DNA from: Atherinomorus stipes
Lineage: Eukaryota; Chordata; Actinopteri; Atheriniformes; Atherinidae
NCBI GenBank assembly: GCA_023101725.1
Contig: JALJCO010012682.1
Span: 558,001-622,000, forward strand
Direction: 5' to 3'
Length of the DNA stretch: 64,000 nt
The notes under the pieces were generated by a model, which did not search any database, had not been told where the DNA came from, and worked only from the letters and a program-made list of their open reading frames with translations. Shown in pieces: positions 63,570-64,000 of the stretch (position 1 is the stretch's first letter; every line of letters starts with the position of its first letter). Made by a program: the position numbers and the translations under genes.

Positions 63570-64000
63570 ATGGCTCATGGACAAAGGCCAGGAACTATTT
63601 CCAAAGTATTGTCTCCCAGCCCTCCATCGTGCCCTGCTGCAGGACTCAAGAAATCGAGCCAAGAAGAGCAGCAAGGCTTGGTGAGGGAGGCAATTCAGCA
63701 ACCATCTTGTTCTTTGAAGGATGACCACAATGACCAGCTGACTCCTTCAGTTTCTGCAAAGTACTACTACAGGAGTTGTGACCCAAGTCCAGAAGAGATG
63801 GAGGACACCTGCTCTGAGTATGACAACGTGGGCTCTGATGTCGAGCAGGACTATGATGAGGTGCTACATTTGAACAGAGAAGCTGTTGTTGATATTAGAT
63901 ATTACAAACAGTATTGTCCTGAGGATGCGAAGCATGCAGTGAGTGATAATATTGATGAAAACAGCGCTGCTGCTGCTGACCAGATCGCCTCCAAATCTCA
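63570..64000 (+). CDS. apba2: Mint/X11 adaptor (amyloid-beta precursor-binding family A), N-terminal exon, partial
   Basis: Neuronal adaptor family with an N-terminal Munc18-binding region, a PTB domain (binds APP) and two PDZ domains. Only the first 143 codons lie in the window; the ORF is open to the end. An acceptor (GTTCACAG) at 63531-63538 opens the exon, 31 bases before ATG. The protein starts MAHGQRPG; human APBA2 starts MAH. Further on, SEYDNVGSDVEQDYDE and IRYYKQYCPED match the APBA2 words SDYVNNTSEEEDYDE and YYIRYCPED. No PTB or PDZ part is visible yet, so assignment rests on these low-complexity-flanked motifs and on chromosome-15 synteny (APBA2 and FAN1 are both in human 15q13). 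APBA1 is the main alternative. Confidence 0.72.
   Translation, partial: MAHGQRPGTISKVLSPSPPSCPAAGLKKSSQEEQQGLVREAIQQPSCSLKDDHNDQLTPSVSAKYYYRSCDPSPEEMEDTCSEYDNVGSDVEQDYDEVLHLNREAVVDIRYYKQYCPEDAKHAVSDNIDENSAAAADQIASKS

Overview
The window is nuclear DNA from a ray-finned fish, most likely a percomorph-type teleost. Evidence: genes are split by GT-AG introns, intergenic gaps are short, and vertebrate orthologues occur in an order related to human chromosome 15. The repeats are also typical of fish (CR1/L2-like LINEs, a 'GGCCACTTTATTAGGTACACC' Tc1 element, tRNA-headed SINEs, TTAA-ended and hAT-like MITEs, long CTTT, TA, CA and A tracts). There is no prokaryotic operon, phage or CRISPR structure.

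Layout: (1) 1-5965, + strand: the last five coding exons and 3' UTR of an E-protein gene, tcf12, with a TTAA-flanked inverted-repeat element lodged in the 3' UTR. (2) 5966-10280: intergenic, largely one decayed LINE (about 6.55-9.33 kb) and microsatellites. (3) 10.3-25.6 kb, + strand: cgnl1 (paracingulin), a non-coding first exon plus 18 coding exons. (4) 25.8-30.9 kb, + strand: the aquaglyceroporin gene aqp9, starting only about 200-250 bp after the cgnl1 3' end. (5) 31-35 kb: a repeat-rich gap holding a perfect initiator tRNA-Met gene. (6) 35.1-54.5 kb, - strand: adam10, 16 coding exons and a long 3' UTR. (7) 55.2-61.0 kb, - strand: fan1, 13 coding exons. (8) 63.57 kb to the end, + strand: the first coding exon of a Mint/X11 adaptor, best matching apba2, running off the window.

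All spliced models were assembled by hand from splice sites and reading phase. tcf12, aqp9 and fan1 join in frame throughout. cgnl1 and adam10 each have one exon whose A7 homopolymer breaks the frame while flanking exons are intact, suggesting sequence error or a recent mutation rather than old pseudogenes. The genes do not form a pathway. cgnl1 and adam10 both act at epithelial junctions, but the cluster is best read as conserved chromosomal neighbourhood. Relative to human, aldh1a2, polr2m/gcom1 and lipc are missing from the intervals where they would be expected, which fits differential gene loss after the teleost genome duplication (inference).

I found no convincing new biological system. 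The points most worth checking are the two homopolymer frame breaks, a GC-AG intron in cgnl1, a His/Gly-rich expansion of the ADAM10 cytoplasmic tail, the hairpin-forming element in the tcf12 3' UTR, and a LINE copy ending in a perfect fold-back.
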